Shown here one piece after another: positions 1-9,049 of a stretch of 64,000 bases of DNA. This DNA is from Lachnospira pectinoschiza (GTDB lineage Bacteria > Bacillota > Clostridia > Lachnospirales > Lachnospiraceae): NCBI RefSeq assembly GCF_020564355.1, contig NZ_JAJCRR010000001.1, positions 124,001 to 188,000 of the forward strand, read 5' to 3'. The translations under genes were made by a program, and so were the position numbers. Under the pieces are notes generated by a model that searched no databases, had not been told where the DNA came from, and saw only the letters and a list, made by a program, of their open reading frames with translations. Numbering within the stretch: the stretch's first letter is position 1; each line of letters begins with the position of its first letter.

Positions 1-884
1 CCGGTGCAAATCCAAGCTATCGTAATCCGTCCACCGGTGCGATTGAAGATTCCGGCGGGGAAGGTTCGGCGGTTCTGGGACAGTCCATGACAGAGAGCGC
101 GACTTACGGCAGGGCACTTATCGAAGCAGACCCGGCGGGAAACACTTATGCCACAATCCGTATGCAGTTAATGGACAATATCGAAAATCCGCAGTTTCAG
201 GTAGATGGAAGTCCGGTATCCGCAACGTTAATGCAGGAGGATTACTCAAGCAATACCGCGGATTACAGATTCCGCGTCAACAGTGAAAATTCGGTTGTAC
301 GTGTGAATATGTATGTAACTGCCATGGGACGTGATATTATTTACTATATTACATTTTCGGGACTGAGTGAAGGCGCAGGCGACTTTATTACCAGTGTGAC
401 CGTTGAAGAAAAGGGCGGCAGTGCCGGTCCGGACAGCGCAGAGGGTGGCAGTGAAGAAAGCAACCCGGGAGAAAGCAGTTCAGGAGAGCGCGGTGTAAGT
501 GCGCAGGCTGAAAATACCGCATCAGGCACGGGCAGCTTATCGGGTGAAACCGGTGCGTCAGCCGGAACAGACGGCAGTCAGGAAAATGCCGGAACACAGA
601 GCATAGAGCAGGCAGAAGGTGAAAGTGCAGAAAGTACGACAGAAGCCGGACAGACTACATCAGCAGAAGCAAATGCCGTACAGGCAAAGACCGCAGAAAA
701 CACACAGACGAAAAATGCCGGAATTCAGGAATATGATGCGGCAGGGAAACAGGTCAATGCAGAAGCGCAGGAGAGCAAAAAAAACAGCAGCACCGGCATT
801 TTTATCGGAATGGGTGTTGTAATTGCCATTGTTGTGACAGGTGCGGCATGGTACATGCTTATGTATCGTAAAAAGAAAAACTAA
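1..884 (+). CDS. Shp-like haem-binding surface protein, 5' truncated by window
   Basis: The reading frame is open from base 3, so the start lies upstream of the window. The first part of the visible product contains IEDSGGEGSAVLGQSMTESA followed by a beta-rich stretch, which I recognise as similar to the haem-binding Shp domain of Gram-positive surface proteins. This is family recall, not a search. A long Ser/Glu/Thr/Ala-rich linker (about residues 112-230 counted from Met at 87) leads to a single C-terminal membrane helix and a short KKKN tail, so the domain should face outward. The isdE-type lipoprotein gene starts 12 bases downstream, which supports haem relay to an importer. Permease and ATPase genes are not in view and may lie upstream. 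Confidence 0.65.
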   Translation, partial: GANPSYRNPSTGAIEDSGGEGSAVLGQSMTESATYGRALIEADPAGNTYATIRMQLMDNIENPQFQVDGSPVSATLMQEDYSSNTADYRFRVNSENSVVRVNMYVTAMGRDIIYYITFSGLSEGAGDFITSVTVEEKGGSAGPDSAEGGSEESNPGESSSGERGVSAQAENTASGTGSLSGETGASAGTDGSQENAGTQSIEQAEGESAESTTEAGQTTSAEANAVQAKTAENTQTKNAGIQEYDAAGKQVNAEAQESKKNSSTGIFIGMGVVIAIVVTGAAWYMLMYRKKKN

Positions 885-896
885 AGGAGCAGACAA

Positions 897-1811
897 ATGA
901 AACGACAGGTAAAAAAGACTGTTCAAAAAGGACTTTGTATGCTGTTAGCGGGCGTTGCTGTTCTTACGGCATCGCTTCCGCTGACAGCCTGTGTAGACCA
1001 GCACCCGGATTCCACAGAGGGACAATCACAGGCAGACAGTGTGCGTCTTGTGGCAACGTCACCGGCAGCTGCACAGATTTGTGACAAACTGGAATTAGAT
1101 TTAGTGGGCGTATGCCGGACCTCCGGTACACTGCCAGAGCGGTATAAGGATGTTACGCAGGTTGGAACGGCAATGTCGCCGGATATGGAGATTTTAAAAT
1201 CCTTATCGCCGGATTATGTGCTGTCCCCGAACAGCCTGCAAAGCGATTTACAGCCGAAATATGCGTCAATCCAGGTGAAATCCCTGTTTTTAAATTTAAA
1301 AAGTGTATCCGGCATGTATGCTTCGATTGCAGACCTCGGTGAAAAATTTAACAGGCAGCAGCAGGCACAGGCAATGGTGGACGAATTTAACACATTTATG
1401 CAGGAATACAAAAATAAAAATGCAGGAAAAGAAGCCCCGAAGGTTCTGATTCTGATGGGACTGCCGGGGTCTTATATCGTGGCAACCGAAAACAGCTATG
1501 TCGGCAGCCTTGTGGAAATGGCAGGCGGACAGAATGTATACGCGGGTACTGATGAAGAATTTTTAAGTGCTAACACAGAGGATATCAAAACGAAAGAACC
1601 CGATGTGATTTTACGGGCATCCCATGCAATGCCCGAGCAGGTACAGCAGATGTTTGCCGATGAATTTGAAAAAAACGACATCTGGAAGCATTTTGCGGCA
1701 GTACAAAACGGCAGGGTGTACGATCTGGATTCGTCCCTGTTCGGCATGAGTGCAAATTTTTCATATCAGCAGGCACTCGAAGCATTACAGCCGATGTTGT
1801 ATAACAACTAA
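897..1811 (+). CDS. isdE: haem ABC transporter substrate-binding lipoprotein IsdE
   Basis: A 304-residue product with a Gram-positive lipoprotein signal (lipobox LTAC, Cys32). It matches the IsdE group of periplasmic-binding proteins: TLPERYKDVTQVG followed by MSPDMEILKSLSPD, and later ILRASHAMPEQVQQMF and DIWKHFAAVQNGRVYDL. IsdE binds haem with an axial Met and His. The equivalents here are probably Met93 (in MSPDME) and His243 (in RASHAMP). The start follows AAAGGAG with good spacing, 12 bases after the Shp-like gene, so the two are probably one transcript. It should receive haem from surface proteins and pass it to a permease that is not visible here. No terminator is obvious before the next promoter. 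Confidence 0.87.
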   Translation: MKRQVKKTVQKGLCMLLAGVAVLTASLPLTACVDQHPDSTEGQSQADSVRLVATSPAAAQICDKLELDLVGVCRTSGTLPERYKDVTQVGTAMSPDMEILKSLSPDYVLSPNSLQSDLQPKYASIQVKSLFLNLKSVSGMYASIADLGEKFNRQQQAQAMVDEFNTFMQEYKNKNAGKEAPKVLILMGLPGSYIVATENSYVGSLVEMAGGQNVYAGTDEEFLSANTEDIKTKEPDVILRASHAMPEQVQQMFADEFEKNDIWKHFAAVQNGRVYDLDSSLFGMSANFSYQQALEALQPMLYNN

Positions 1812-1847
1812 AATTCTGTAGTTTTTCATAAAATAAAAAATAATCGG

Positions 1848-1876
1848 TTGCTTATCTTTTTTTTGTAGTGTACAAT
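1848..1876 (+). promoter_or_regulatory. sigma-A-type promoter for the GH105 gene
   Basis: TTGCTT, a 17-base spacer containing a T-run, then TACAAT, located 38 bases before the GTG start of the GH105 gene. Box quality and spacing are good. No operator was recognised. Confidence 0.55.
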
Positions 1877-1914
1877 AATAAAGACACAGTACATATTTAA
1901 TAAGGAGAAAAGCC

Positions 1915-3051
1915 GTGGATATTATAGTAAAGTATATTGATGAATTGTTGGAAAAAAGCACGCCGGAAGCGCCGATGTGGAATATTGAAAAGCTCAAGCA
2001 GGGCTTAAAGTCTAAGTGGAATTACATTGACGGTTGTATGATTAAAGCCGTACTTGAGATGTATGCCATTTCAAAGGACGAGAAATATTTAAAGTTTGCA
2101 GACGATTTCATTGATTATCGTGTAGCAGAAGACGGAACAATTGACGGATACAGCATTGGTGAAAAGAATATTGACAATGTCAATGCCGGCAAGACTTTAT
2201 TTGAATTATATGATATCACCGGAAAAGAAAAATATAGAAAGGCAATCGACCTTGTATATTCTCAGATTGCTATTATGCCTCGCTGTGAATCCGGCAACTT
2301 CTGGCACAAGGATATTTATCCGAATCAGGTATGGCTGGACGGAATGTATATGGGACAGCCGTTTTACATGGAGTATGAAACAAGATTTAACGACCGAAAG
2401 AATTATGATGATATTTTCTCACAGTTTAAATTCGTTATTGAAAACATGAAAAATCCGCTCAACGGTCTGTACTATCATGCAATCGACACATCAAAGCAGA
2501 TGTTCTGGTGTGACAAGGTCACAGGTCTTTCACAGAATATCTGGCTGAGAGCAATCGGCTGGTACTCTATGGCACTGTTAGATACACTTGATAAGGTGGA
2601 CAACTCTGACCACAAGTATGACAAAGAGTGCAGGATGTTACAGGATGCATATGTAGATTTAATGAATGCGATGATCCGTTATCAGGACGAAAGCGGTATG
2701 TGGTATCAGGTTGTCAACTTCGGCGGCATGGAACGCAACTATCTTGAAACAAGCGGAAGTTCTATCATGGCATATTCCCTGTTAAAGGGTGTACGTCTTG
2801 GCTTCCTGCCTGAAAGCTACCGTGCATACGGTGAGAAAGCCATTGACGGTATTTGCAAGCGCTATTTAAAAGAAAAGAACGGAGAAATGTCACTTGGTGG
2901 TATTTGTCTGGTTGCCGGACTTGGCGGTAAAGACAATCGTCCGGGTACATATGATTATTATATGTCAGAACCGGTTGTAGAAGATGATGCAAAGGGTGTC
3001 GGACCATTTTTACTTGCCTATACAGAATTATTACGTTACAAGAAAAATTAG
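1915..3051 (+). CDS. GH105 unsaturated rhamnogalacturonyl/glucuronyl hydrolase
   Basis: A 378-residue protein starting at GTG, preceded by AAGGAG at 7 bases. It matches the YteR/YesR family (GH105), which removes the 4,5-unsaturated uronic acid from oligosaccharides made by pectin lyases, using a catalytic acid/base Asp. The hallmark QVWLDGMYMGQPF places that Asp at residue 142, close to its position in YteR, and DNVNAGK near residue 87 fits the second conserved site. No signal peptide is seen, so it should be cytoplasmic, acting on imported oligosaccharides. A likely terminator follows. The GH43 gene 2.8 kb downstream suggests a wider plant-polysaccharide diet, but the two are not one operon. 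Confidence 0.85.
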   Translation: MDIIVKYIDELLEKSTPEAPMWNIEKLKQGLKSKWNYIDGCMIKAVLEMYAISKDEKYLKFADDFIDYRVAEDGTIDGYSIGEKNIDNVNAGKTLFELYDITGKEKYRKAIDLVYSQIAIMPRCESGNFWHKDIYPNQVWLDGMYMGQPFYMEYETRFNDRKNYDDIFSQFKFVIENMKNPLNGLYYHAIDTSKQMFWCDKVTGLSQNIWLRAIGWYSMALLDTLDKVDNSDHKYDKECRMLQDAYVDLMNAMIRYQDESGMWYQVVNFGGMERNYLETSGSSIMAYSLLKGVRLGFLPESYRAYGEKAIDGICKRYLKEKNGEMSLGGICLVAGLGGKDNRPGTYDYYMSEPVVEDDAKGVGPFLLAYTELLRYKKN

Positions 3052-3063
3052 TAAAAAGATACG

Positions 3064-3098
3064 AGGGAGTCTGACAAAAGCAGGCTTCCTTGTTTTTT
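3064..3098 (+). terminator. intrinsic terminator after the GH105 gene
   Basis: A 10-bp stem (AGGGAGTCTG with CAGGCTTCCT, two G-U pairs) and 7-base loop, followed by TGTTTTTTC. It begins 13 bases after the stop codon. Confidence 0.6.
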
Positions 3099-3102
3099 CA
3101 TG

Positions 3103-3243
3103 CCGCAGAGCCAAATCTGACATTTGGCTCGCGAATGTTTGCTTTGGAGCGAAAGCAAACATCTATGATAGCGGATGAGAAATCGCCTGCGCGAATTTCT
3201 CATCGCCGCTTCGCAACAAAGTCGCTCAGAAACGAGGATTAAG
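3103..3243 (+). repeat. tandem hairpin element before the cupin gene
   Basis: Three short inverted repeats lie in a row: GAGCCAAAT/ATTTGGCTC, GTTTGCTTT/AAAGCAAAC and GATGAGAAAT/ATTTCTCATC. They end at the GAGGATTAAGATG that begins the cupin gene. The first hairpin with its flanks (GCAGAGCCAAAT, loop, ATTTGGCTCGCGA) recurs before the PHP phosphatase gene near 12.89 kb, again ending in GGATTAARATGA at a start codon. Shared arms with unrelated neighbouring stems suggest a dispersed hairpin family in 5' leaders. Function is unknown. Confidence 0.6.
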
Positions 3244-3579
3244 ATGAAACCGTATATTACGAAAAAAGAAGTAGAAGAAACACAAGGGAAGGATGCACGG
3301 ACACAGCGCTTTTTGACGGCAGAAAACGGCTGCCTTGGCGGTTGTACTTCCGGGACAACGGTTTATGCCGGCTATGAGTTTAGTGCGCATCCGGGCGTGC
3401 ATGAAGACCAGGAGGGCTTTTATGTGCTTGAGGGTGAGGGCTATGCCAGACTTGGTGATCTGGAGTTTCCAATTGAAGCAGGTGATTCATTTATTGCACT
3501 TCCGGGTGTGCCGCATACGATTAAGACAAAACCGGGCTGTCAGCCTGTCAAGGTATTTTGGTTTCACAGTGCAGTCTGA
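3244..3579 (+). CDS. small cupin-domain protein
   Basis: Starting at ATG 3244 after GAGGATTAAG, the product has 111 residues and a single cupin barrel. Motif 1 is HPGVHEDQEGFYVLEGEG, with His49, His53 and Glu58 as likely metal ligands. Motif 2 is PGVPHTI, with His91 as the fourth. Such one-barrel cupins include isomerases, dioxygenases and sensory proteins; nothing here fixes the substrate. The open frame extends back to an ATG at 3175, but that segment lies inside the hairpin element, so 3244 is preferred. The J-domain gene starts 33 bases downstream and may be co-transcribed. Confidence 0.8.
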   Translation: MKPYITKKEVEETQGKDARTQRFLTAENGCLGGCTSGTTVYAGYEFSAHPGVHEDQEGFYVLEGEGYARLGDLEFPIEAGDSFIALPGVPHTIKTKPGCQPVKVFWFHSAV

Positions 3580-3612
3580 TGCGGACTGCTGCTGATAAAG
3601 GAGTGTGTTTGT

Positions 3613-4128
3613 TTGAACAATGAGGAATTGGAAGAAAAAAAGAAATGGTTTTTTAAAGAAAATATCCGACTGGAAGAACTACGGAAAAATCTGGAGCAGC
3701 AGCAGGGAAAGCTAGAGAAAGAAGAGCAGGTTGTGGAGATTCAGAAGCAGATGCTGGAAAAGCAGAAACGCAGTCTGGATTTGCTAAGAAAGCAGTTAGA
3801 TAATCAGAAGCATCTGTTTGACCAGCAGTGGCAGATTCTGGAACGGGAAACCAGACAGCTTGCTATTGACCGCGAAAAATTTAAGCGCGACAAGCTGATG
3901 TACCGCGATGAGGTGTACCGTGAGGCCAGAAGAAAGTTTGCCATGGTACAGAATATCAGTCATAGCGGTGTAAATCTCTTCTTTAAAGGTGTTGACAGCA
4001 GTGCAGCATTAAAAAAGCGCTATAAGGCATTGTTAAAAATTTATCACCCGGACAATGCGGGCGGTGATAAAGAAGTGTTACAGGCAATCAGCGCAGAATA
4101 TGAAACATTAAGCAGGAATATTGAATAA
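3613..4128 (+). CDS. coiled-coil protein with C-terminal J domain
   Basis: A 171-residue protein starting at TTG, supported by AAAGGAG just upstream. Residues about 1-110 are a highly charged Glu/Gln/Lys coiled coil. The last 45 residues form a compact J-domain-like helix pair with the HPD tripeptide at 145-147 (LLKIYHPDNAGGDKE), the signature that stimulates Hsp70 ATPase. J domain at the C-terminus and no zinc-finger or G/F region makes it a class III (DnaJC-like) co-chaperone rather than DnaJ. The coiled coil probably selects a partner. No function is assigned beyond recruiting DnaK. Confidence 0.75.
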   Translation: MNNEELEEKKKWFFKENIRLEELRKNLEQQQGKLEKEEQVVEIQKQMLEKQKRSLDLLRKQLDNQKHLFDQQWQILERETRQLAIDREKFKRDKLMYRDEVYREARRKFAMVQNISHSGVNLFFKGVDSSAALKKRYKALLKIYHPDNAGGDKEVLQAISAEYETLSRNIE

Positions 4129-4196
4129 GATAAGAAAATAAAGCAATTCATGCAAAAAAAGCCGGATATATTGATAAAAATACTCATATTTATAAG

Positions 4197-4225
4197 TTGT
4201 TGTCTGTACGAATATGGTGTATAAT
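4197..4225 (+). promoter_or_regulatory. promoter for dapL
   Basis: TTGTTG, a 17-base spacer and a perfect TATAAT, 69 bases before the dapL start. The intervening leader shows no riboswitch that I recognise. Confidence 0.65.
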
Positions 4226-4294
4226 TCAGACATAACGGCTTGTCGGACGAACAGGCAGCTACGTTTAGAAGTACACGAAATGAAGGAGAATGAG

Positions 4295-5509
4295 ATGTTT
4301 AAGATTAATGACAATTATTTAAAGCTTCCGGGAAGTTATCTGTTTTCCACGATAGCCAAAAAGGTTCAAGCCTTTCAGGCTGCTAATCCGGACAAGGAAA
4401 TTATAAGACTGGGTATCGGTGATGTAACGCTGCCGCTTGCGCCGGTTGTAATTGATACATTACACGGTGCAGTTGATGAAATGAGCAAGGCAGAAACATT
4501 TCACGGTTATGCACCGGATTTAGGGTATGATTTTTTAAGAAATGCAATTGTAGATTTTGATTATAAAAGACGTGGTGCCGACATCAGTGCCGATGAAATT
4601 TTCGTCAGTGACGGTGCAAAGTCTGATTCAGGAAACATTGGCGACATTTTTTCAGTAGACAATAAAATTGCAGTATGTGACCCTGTATACCCGGTATATG
4701 TAGATACCAATGCAATGGCAGGAAGAACCGGGGATTATTTACCGGATCAGCAGAAGTGGAGCAATGTAATCTACATGCCGTGTACGGCAGAAACGAATTT
4801 TGCGCCGGAGCTGCCAAAGGAAACACCGGATATTATCTATCTTTGCTTCCCAAACAACCCAACCGGTTCTACGATTACAAAGGACGAATTACAGAAGTGG
4901 GTTGATTATGCAAATAAAGTAGGTGCGGTTATCATCTATGATGCAGCTTATGAAGCATACATTTCAGAGGAAAATGTACCGCATACGATTTTTGAATGTG
5001 AAGGTGCAAGAACCTGTGCCATCGAACTGCGCAGCTTCTCAAAGAATGCCGGATTTACGGGAACAAGACTTGGATTTACCGTTATTCCAAAAGATTTAAA
5101 GAGTGGTGATGTGACATTACACAGTCTCTGGGCAAGACGTCACGGCACAAAGTTTAACGGTGCGCCATATATTATCCAGAAGGCGGGTGCAGCTGTTTAC
5201 ACAGAAGAAGGACAGAAGCAGACCGGTGAGCAGATTGCATACTACATGAACAATGCAAAGACAATTCTGGAAGGCTTAAAGTCCGCAGGCTATACCGTGT
5301 CAGGCGGTGTCAATGCACCGTACATCTGGTTAAAGACACCGGATAACATGACATCTTGGGAATTCTTTGATTTCCTGCTTGAAAAGGCAAATGTTGTCGG
5401 TACACCGGGTTCAGGTTTTGGTCCAAGTGGTGAAGGCTACTTCAGACTGACCGCTTTCGGTTCTTATGAAAATACCGTAAAGGCACTTGAAAGAATTAAG
5501 GCAATCTAA
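4295..5509 (+). CDS. dapL: LL-diaminopimelate aminotransferase
   Basis: A 404-residue class I/II aminotransferase starting at ATG 4295 after GAAGGAG. An upstream in-frame start at 4214 is less likely because the promoter -10 overlaps it. The N-terminus ([17 protein letters not shown]), [30 protein letters not shown] and the PLP-lysine motif [16 protein letters not shown] (Lys250) are typical of DapL. The enzyme converts tetrahydrodipicolinate plus glutamate directly to LL-diaminopimelate for lysine and peptidoglycan, bypassing the acyl-blocked steps. It is monocistronic, with its own promoter and terminator. Confidence 0.93.
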   Translation: MFKINDNYLKLPGSYLFSTIAKKVQAFQAANPDKEIIRLGIGDVTLPLAPVVIDTLHGAVDEMSKAETFHGYAPDLGYDFLRNAIVDFDYKRRGADISADEIFVSDGAKSDSGNIGDIFSVDNKIAVCDPVYPVYVDTNAMAGRTGDYLPDQQKWSNVIYMPCTAETNFAPELPKETPDIIYLCFPNNPTGSTITKDELQKWVDYANKVGAVIIYDAAYEAYISEENVPHTIFECEGARTCAIELRSFSKNAGFTGTRLGFTVIPKDLKSGDVTLHSLWARRHGTKFNGAPYIIQKAGAAVYTEEGQKQTGEQIAYYMNNAKTILEGLKSAGYTVSGGVNAPYIWLKTPDNMTSWEFFDFLLEKANVVGTPGSGFGPSGEGYFRLTAFGSYENTVKALERIKAI

Positions 5510-5534
5510 TTGTTATCATAATATTAAATACACA

Positions 5535-5585
5535 CACCCGCGGGAACAGGCTGAAAAGCCGGACATTTCCGCGGGTATTTTTATA
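5535..5585 (+). terminator. terminator after dapL
   Basis: CCCGCGGGAA pairs with TTCCGCGGG across a loop that contains its own short inverted repeat (GGCTGAAAAGCC), followed by TATTTTTAT. It is a strong intrinsic terminator. Confidence 0.75.
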
Positions 5586-5815
5586 AATTTTTATAATCCT
5601 GATTTGTGGATTTTTATGTATGAAGCGGGATACAGTACGGCATAAAACATTAAAAACAAAATAGTGAAAAAACTTTTATAAAATAATTTTGTAAAATGAA
5701 TAGCAATTTCCGGGGAAATAGTGTATGATAAGGACAGTGCAGAAATGCAGAACATAAAATAAAGCATGTAATAATGAAAAGCAGTAAATCAAACAGTAAA
5801 AATGGAGGTTTCAAT

Positions 5816-7444
5816 ATGTGGCAGGCAGATTTAGGAAATGGAAAGTACCGCAACCCGATTCTATACGCAGATTATTCAGACCCGGATGCAATCCGTGTCG
5901 GCGAAGATTATTTTATGATTGCATCAAGCTTTTGCAATGCACCGGGGCTGCCGATTTTACATTCAAAAGATTTAGTCAACTGGAAAGTAGTCAATTATGC
6001 ATTGGACGAGTTACCGGAATTCCGTTACCGCAATCCGATTCATGGCTGCGGGGTATGGGCACCGGCAATCCGGTATCATGAAGGAACCTATTATATATGT
6101 TTTCCGATGCCGGATGAGGGCATTTACATGACAACAACAAAAGACCCGTTTGGCAAATGGAGCAAGCCGGTGAATATCCGTCCGGGAGCAGGCTGGATTG
6201 ATCCGTGTCCGTTCTGGGATGATGACGGAAAGGCGTATCTGGTAGCAGGTGTTGCAAAGAGCCGTATCGGATACAAGAGTGTACTGCATATGGTAGAAAT
6301 GCAGCCGGACGGTATGGGATTAATCGGCGAAGAAGTCAAGATTTTTGACGGCAATGAAAATGATCAGGTAACAATTGAAGGTCCGAAAATGTACAAGCGC
6401 AACGGCTGGTATTATATATTTGCTCCGGCAGGCGGTGTAAAGACCGGCTGGCAGACAGTGCTCCGTTCTAAAAATCCTTTTGGACCGTATGAATATAAGG
6501 TCGTAATGCGTCAGGGTGATTCACCGGTCAACGGTCCTCATCAGGGTGCATGGGTGGACACGGTGACAGGTCAGGACTGGTTCTTACATTTTCAGGATGT
6601 CTATGCAGGCGGAAGAATTGTTCATTTACAGCCAATGCACTGGGAAAATGATTGGCCAATAATCGGTATCAATAAGCCGGGCAATGATTACGGCGAACCG
6701 GTTATGGAGTACACAAAGCCGGATATCGGAAAGAGTAATTCATATCCGGTTTGCGAGCCGGATACGAGTGATGACTTTACATCGGATAAACTCGGTATGC
6801 AGTGGCAGTGGAATGCCAATCCCCAGAAGGACTGGTATGAGCTTACCGGATCAAAGTTAAAGTTAAATGCACTGGATACTGTGCCGCTCCGACCGGTTAG
6901 TGATTACCGCAATCTGCTGTTACAGAAATGGCCGGCACCGGAATTTACCTGTGTGACGAAAATGCAGCTTTCCGGCATGGAAAACGGCGATGTGGCAGGC
7001 GTTGTATCACTGGGAACGGAATACGGCGCGCTGGCGGTTGAAAAGCGGGATAACAAATATACGGTCAGACAGATTTTGGGAACACAGTATTTTGACTGTG
7101 ATATGCCGTATACAACACAAAACAGCAATGATTTTGAACTGTCCGAAAGTGATTTTAAGGATACCGGGAAAACAGTGACATTCCGTTACACGGTAAAATG
7201 CACCGGTCATATTGACCACATGGAGTTAAATCTTCCTGTAAAAGCAGCACCGGTCGAGGAATTAACACTGGAATTAAGTTTTGACGGCAAAAACTATGAA
7301 AAAGCCTTTTCATTTGCTTCCAAAGCAGGCAGATGGGTCGGTGTGAAAAACGGCATTTTCTGTGCCCATGACAACACCGTAAAAAATGACAAGACAGGAT
7401 ATGTACTTGTAGATTCTGTGGAATATATGCCAAAAGAAGATTAG
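5816..7444 (+). CDS. GH43 family glycoside hydrolase (beta-xylosidase/arabinofuranosidase type)
   Basis: A 542-residue protein starting at ATG 5816 with GGAGG upstream. The N-terminal ~320 residues carry the five-bladed GH43 signatures: base Asp in YADYSDPDAIRVG (Asp22), pKa-modulating Asp in GWIDPCPFWDDDGKAYL (Asp129) and acid Glu in QVTIEGPKMYK (Glu188). The remaining ~200 residues form a beta-sandwich extension (QWQWNANPQ onward) of the concanavalin-like type common in xylosidases of this family. With no signal peptide it should work on imported oligosaccharides from xylan or arabinan. Exact linkage specificity cannot be read from sequence. It appears monocistronic. Confidence 0.87.
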   Translation: MWQADLGNGKYRNPILYADYSDPDAIRVGEDYFMIASSFCNAPGLPILHSKDLVNWKVVNYALDELPEFRYRNPIHGCGVWAPAIRYHEGTYYICFPMPDEGIYMTTTKDPFGKWSKPVNIRPGAGWIDPCPFWDDDGKAYLVAGVAKSRIGYKSVLHMVEMQPDGMGLIGEEVKIFDGNENDQVTIEGPKMYKRNGWYYIFAPAGGVKTGWQTVLRSKNPFGPYEYKVVMRQGDSPVNGPHQGAWVDTVTGQDWFLHFQDVYAGGRIVHLQPMHWENDWPIIGINKPGNDYGEPVMEYTKPDIGKSNSYPVCEPDTSDDFTSDKLGMQWQWNANPQKDWYELTGSKLKLNALDTVPLRPVSDYRNLLLQKWPAPEFTCVTKMQLSGMENGDVAGVVSLGTEYGALAVEKRDNKYTVRQILGTQYFDCDMPYTTQNSNDFELSESDFKDTGKTVTFRYTVKCTGHIDHMELNLPVKAAPVEELTLELSFDGKNYEKAFSFASKAGRWVGVKNGIFCAHDNTVKNDKTGYVLVDSVEYMPKED

Positions 7445-7466
7445 TAGAGCGATATTTTATAAAGCG

Positions 7467-7533
7467 GTCCTTTGCAAAAGAATGAGCCAAAGTCAGATGA
7501 TAATGGAGCATTTCTTTTACAAAGGACTTTTTT
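7467..7533 (+). terminator. terminator between GH43 and the convergent hydrolase gene
   Basis: GTCCTTTGCAAAAGAA pairs with TTCTTTTACAAAGGAC (one mismatch) across a 28-base loop and is followed by TTTTTTA. It sits between convergent genes. Confidence 0.65.
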
Positions 7534-7539
7534 ATTCAA

Positions 7540-8679
7540 TCAGTAGAAAATATGGTCGCCAATCACCGTGCCATAGGTGTCGATACCGCTGCGGTATACG
7601 TGGAAATACAGCGCATTAATCGTAACATTTCCGTTTAAAACCTCCTGCGCCGCCTGAACGCACGAAGCGGAAGCACCGCGGGAGAGCACAATCGTAAAAC
7701 GACCGCTGGCAACCGGTGTAAATTGTCCGGAAGCATAGATGACACCGGAAATGGAGTTGGCAAAACGTGGGCTGTTGACACGGTTTACAACAACACTTCC
7801 GACAGCTAACTTACCCTCGTAAGACTGGTTGCCCGCTTCACATTCGATAATTGCGGCAAGCATGGCAAGGTCAGAGGTGTCATATGAAATCGGTGTTTTA
7901 TTAATATTAGAAGTAATGTCACCGCTGCCGGAATTATTATTCCCTGCGGCGGCAGCCGCGCGGCTTGCGGCCTCGGCTTCTGCGCGTTCCTGTGCCAGCT
8001 TTTCTTCTTCAAGCTTTTTTTCATAGGCAAGTGCGGCAGCTTCGGCCTCGGATACGTTGTTGGAAGACGTATCAAAATCCTGCTGGGTTTTTGCAAGCAG
8101 TGTCTTTAAATTTTCCTGTTCATTTAAAGCAGCTTCCCGTAAGGACGACAGTTCGGAAACCTCGGTATCCAGCTGTTCTTTTGCTGCCTGCTGGCGTTCA
8201 TAATTGGCTTCCATCTCATCTAACATATCACGGTCATACTGTGATAACTGGTAAATGTATTCGCTTTTTAACAAAAGTTCACTCATACTTTGGGAAGTTA
8301 ACAGCAGTTCAATCACATCCGAGCTGCTGCGTTCATACATATACCGGATACGCAGTTTCATGGAATCGTACTGTTCGTCCATTGTCTGGGACAGCGACAG
8401 CAGTTCTTCATTTAAGGCATCAACATCTGCCTGTTTGTCATCAATCTGTTCTTCTAAGGAAGATAAACGGCTTCCGGCGCTCTGGAGCTGACTGTCAATT
8501 TCGGATAAATCCGCAGACAGACTCTGCTGTTGTGCCTTTAAGCTTTCCAGTTCCCGGTTGGCATTGTCTAAATCGTCCTGCGTGGTTGCATAGGACAGAT
8601 AAGGAATGGTCAATGCGGTACTGCAAAATACACAGCACAGACAAATCATGAATTGTTTTAACTTTTTCTTATTATTCAA
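7540..8679 (-). CDS. secreted coiled-coil cell-wall hydrolase (SleB/Hydrolase_2)
   Basis: A 379-residue product with an N-terminal signal peptide (hydrophobic residues about 9-31), a long Gln/Glu/Leu-rich coiled coil (about 35-240), a Gly/Asn/Ser linker and a C-terminal SleB-type domain from about 268. The domain shows LAAIIECEAGNQSYEGKLAV, with likely catalytic Glu279 or 281, then VVVNRVNSPRFANSISGV and ALYFHV. SleB/CwlJ enzymes are lytic transglycosylases known from spore cortex breakdown. The coiled coil resembles PcsB/CwlO-type division hydrolases, so a role in vegetative wall remodelling is equally plausible. A promoter is visible upstream on the minus strand. Confidence 0.8.
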   Translation of the reverse strand: MNNKKKLKQFMICLCCVFCSTALTIPYLSYATTQDDLDNANRELESLKAQQQSLSADLSEIDSQLQSAGSRLSSLEEQIDDKQADVDALNEELLSLSQTMDEQYDSMKLRIRYMYERSSSDVIELLLTSQSMSELLLKSEYIYQLSQYDRDMLDEMEANYERQQAAKEQLDTEVSELSSLREAALNEQENLKTLLAKTQQDFDTSSNNVSEAEAAALAYEKKLEEEKLAQERAEAEAASRAAAAAGNNNSGSGDITSNINKTPISYDTSDLAMLAAIIECEAGNQSYEGKLAVGSVVVNRVNSPRFANSISGVIYASGQFTPVASGRFTIVLSRGASASCVQAAQEVLNGNVTINALYFHVYRSGIDTYGTVIGDHIFY

Positions 8680-8732
8680 TGCAAATCTCCTGTTACAATC
8701 TAATCGTTATTCCAATCATTTATGCTGGTATC

Positions 8733-8761
8733 AGTATAAAATGCAGACCACAAAAATGCAA
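8733..8761 (-). promoter_or_regulatory. promoter for the SleB-type gene
   Basis: On the minus strand: TTGCAT, 17-base spacer, TATACT, about 55 bases before the start codon. The rest of the 370-base divergent gap (8680-9049) is A/T-rich, and I see no clear second promoter for the ABC transporter gene. Confidence 0.5.
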
Positions 8762-9049
8762 GCGTCAAACCACTTTTATGCTTTATGGGGCGGGGTTCGA
8801 TTTTTTTTTCACCGGCGGACAGGCACATGTGGGTTTGGAACTTTTAAACATGGTATTATTTATATCACGATACATAATAAAATATTACAGTAAAATATCT
8901 CCTGTTTTAAGAGGAAATTCATAAAAAATAATAAAATTAAGCATTATTCAGGCAGAGGCATAGACATTTCAGCAGAAACGTGAAATAATGAAGAAGTAAG
9001 TTGTTAGAAAATCAAAATAAACCGAAAAAACGTAAAGAGAGGAAAAAAG

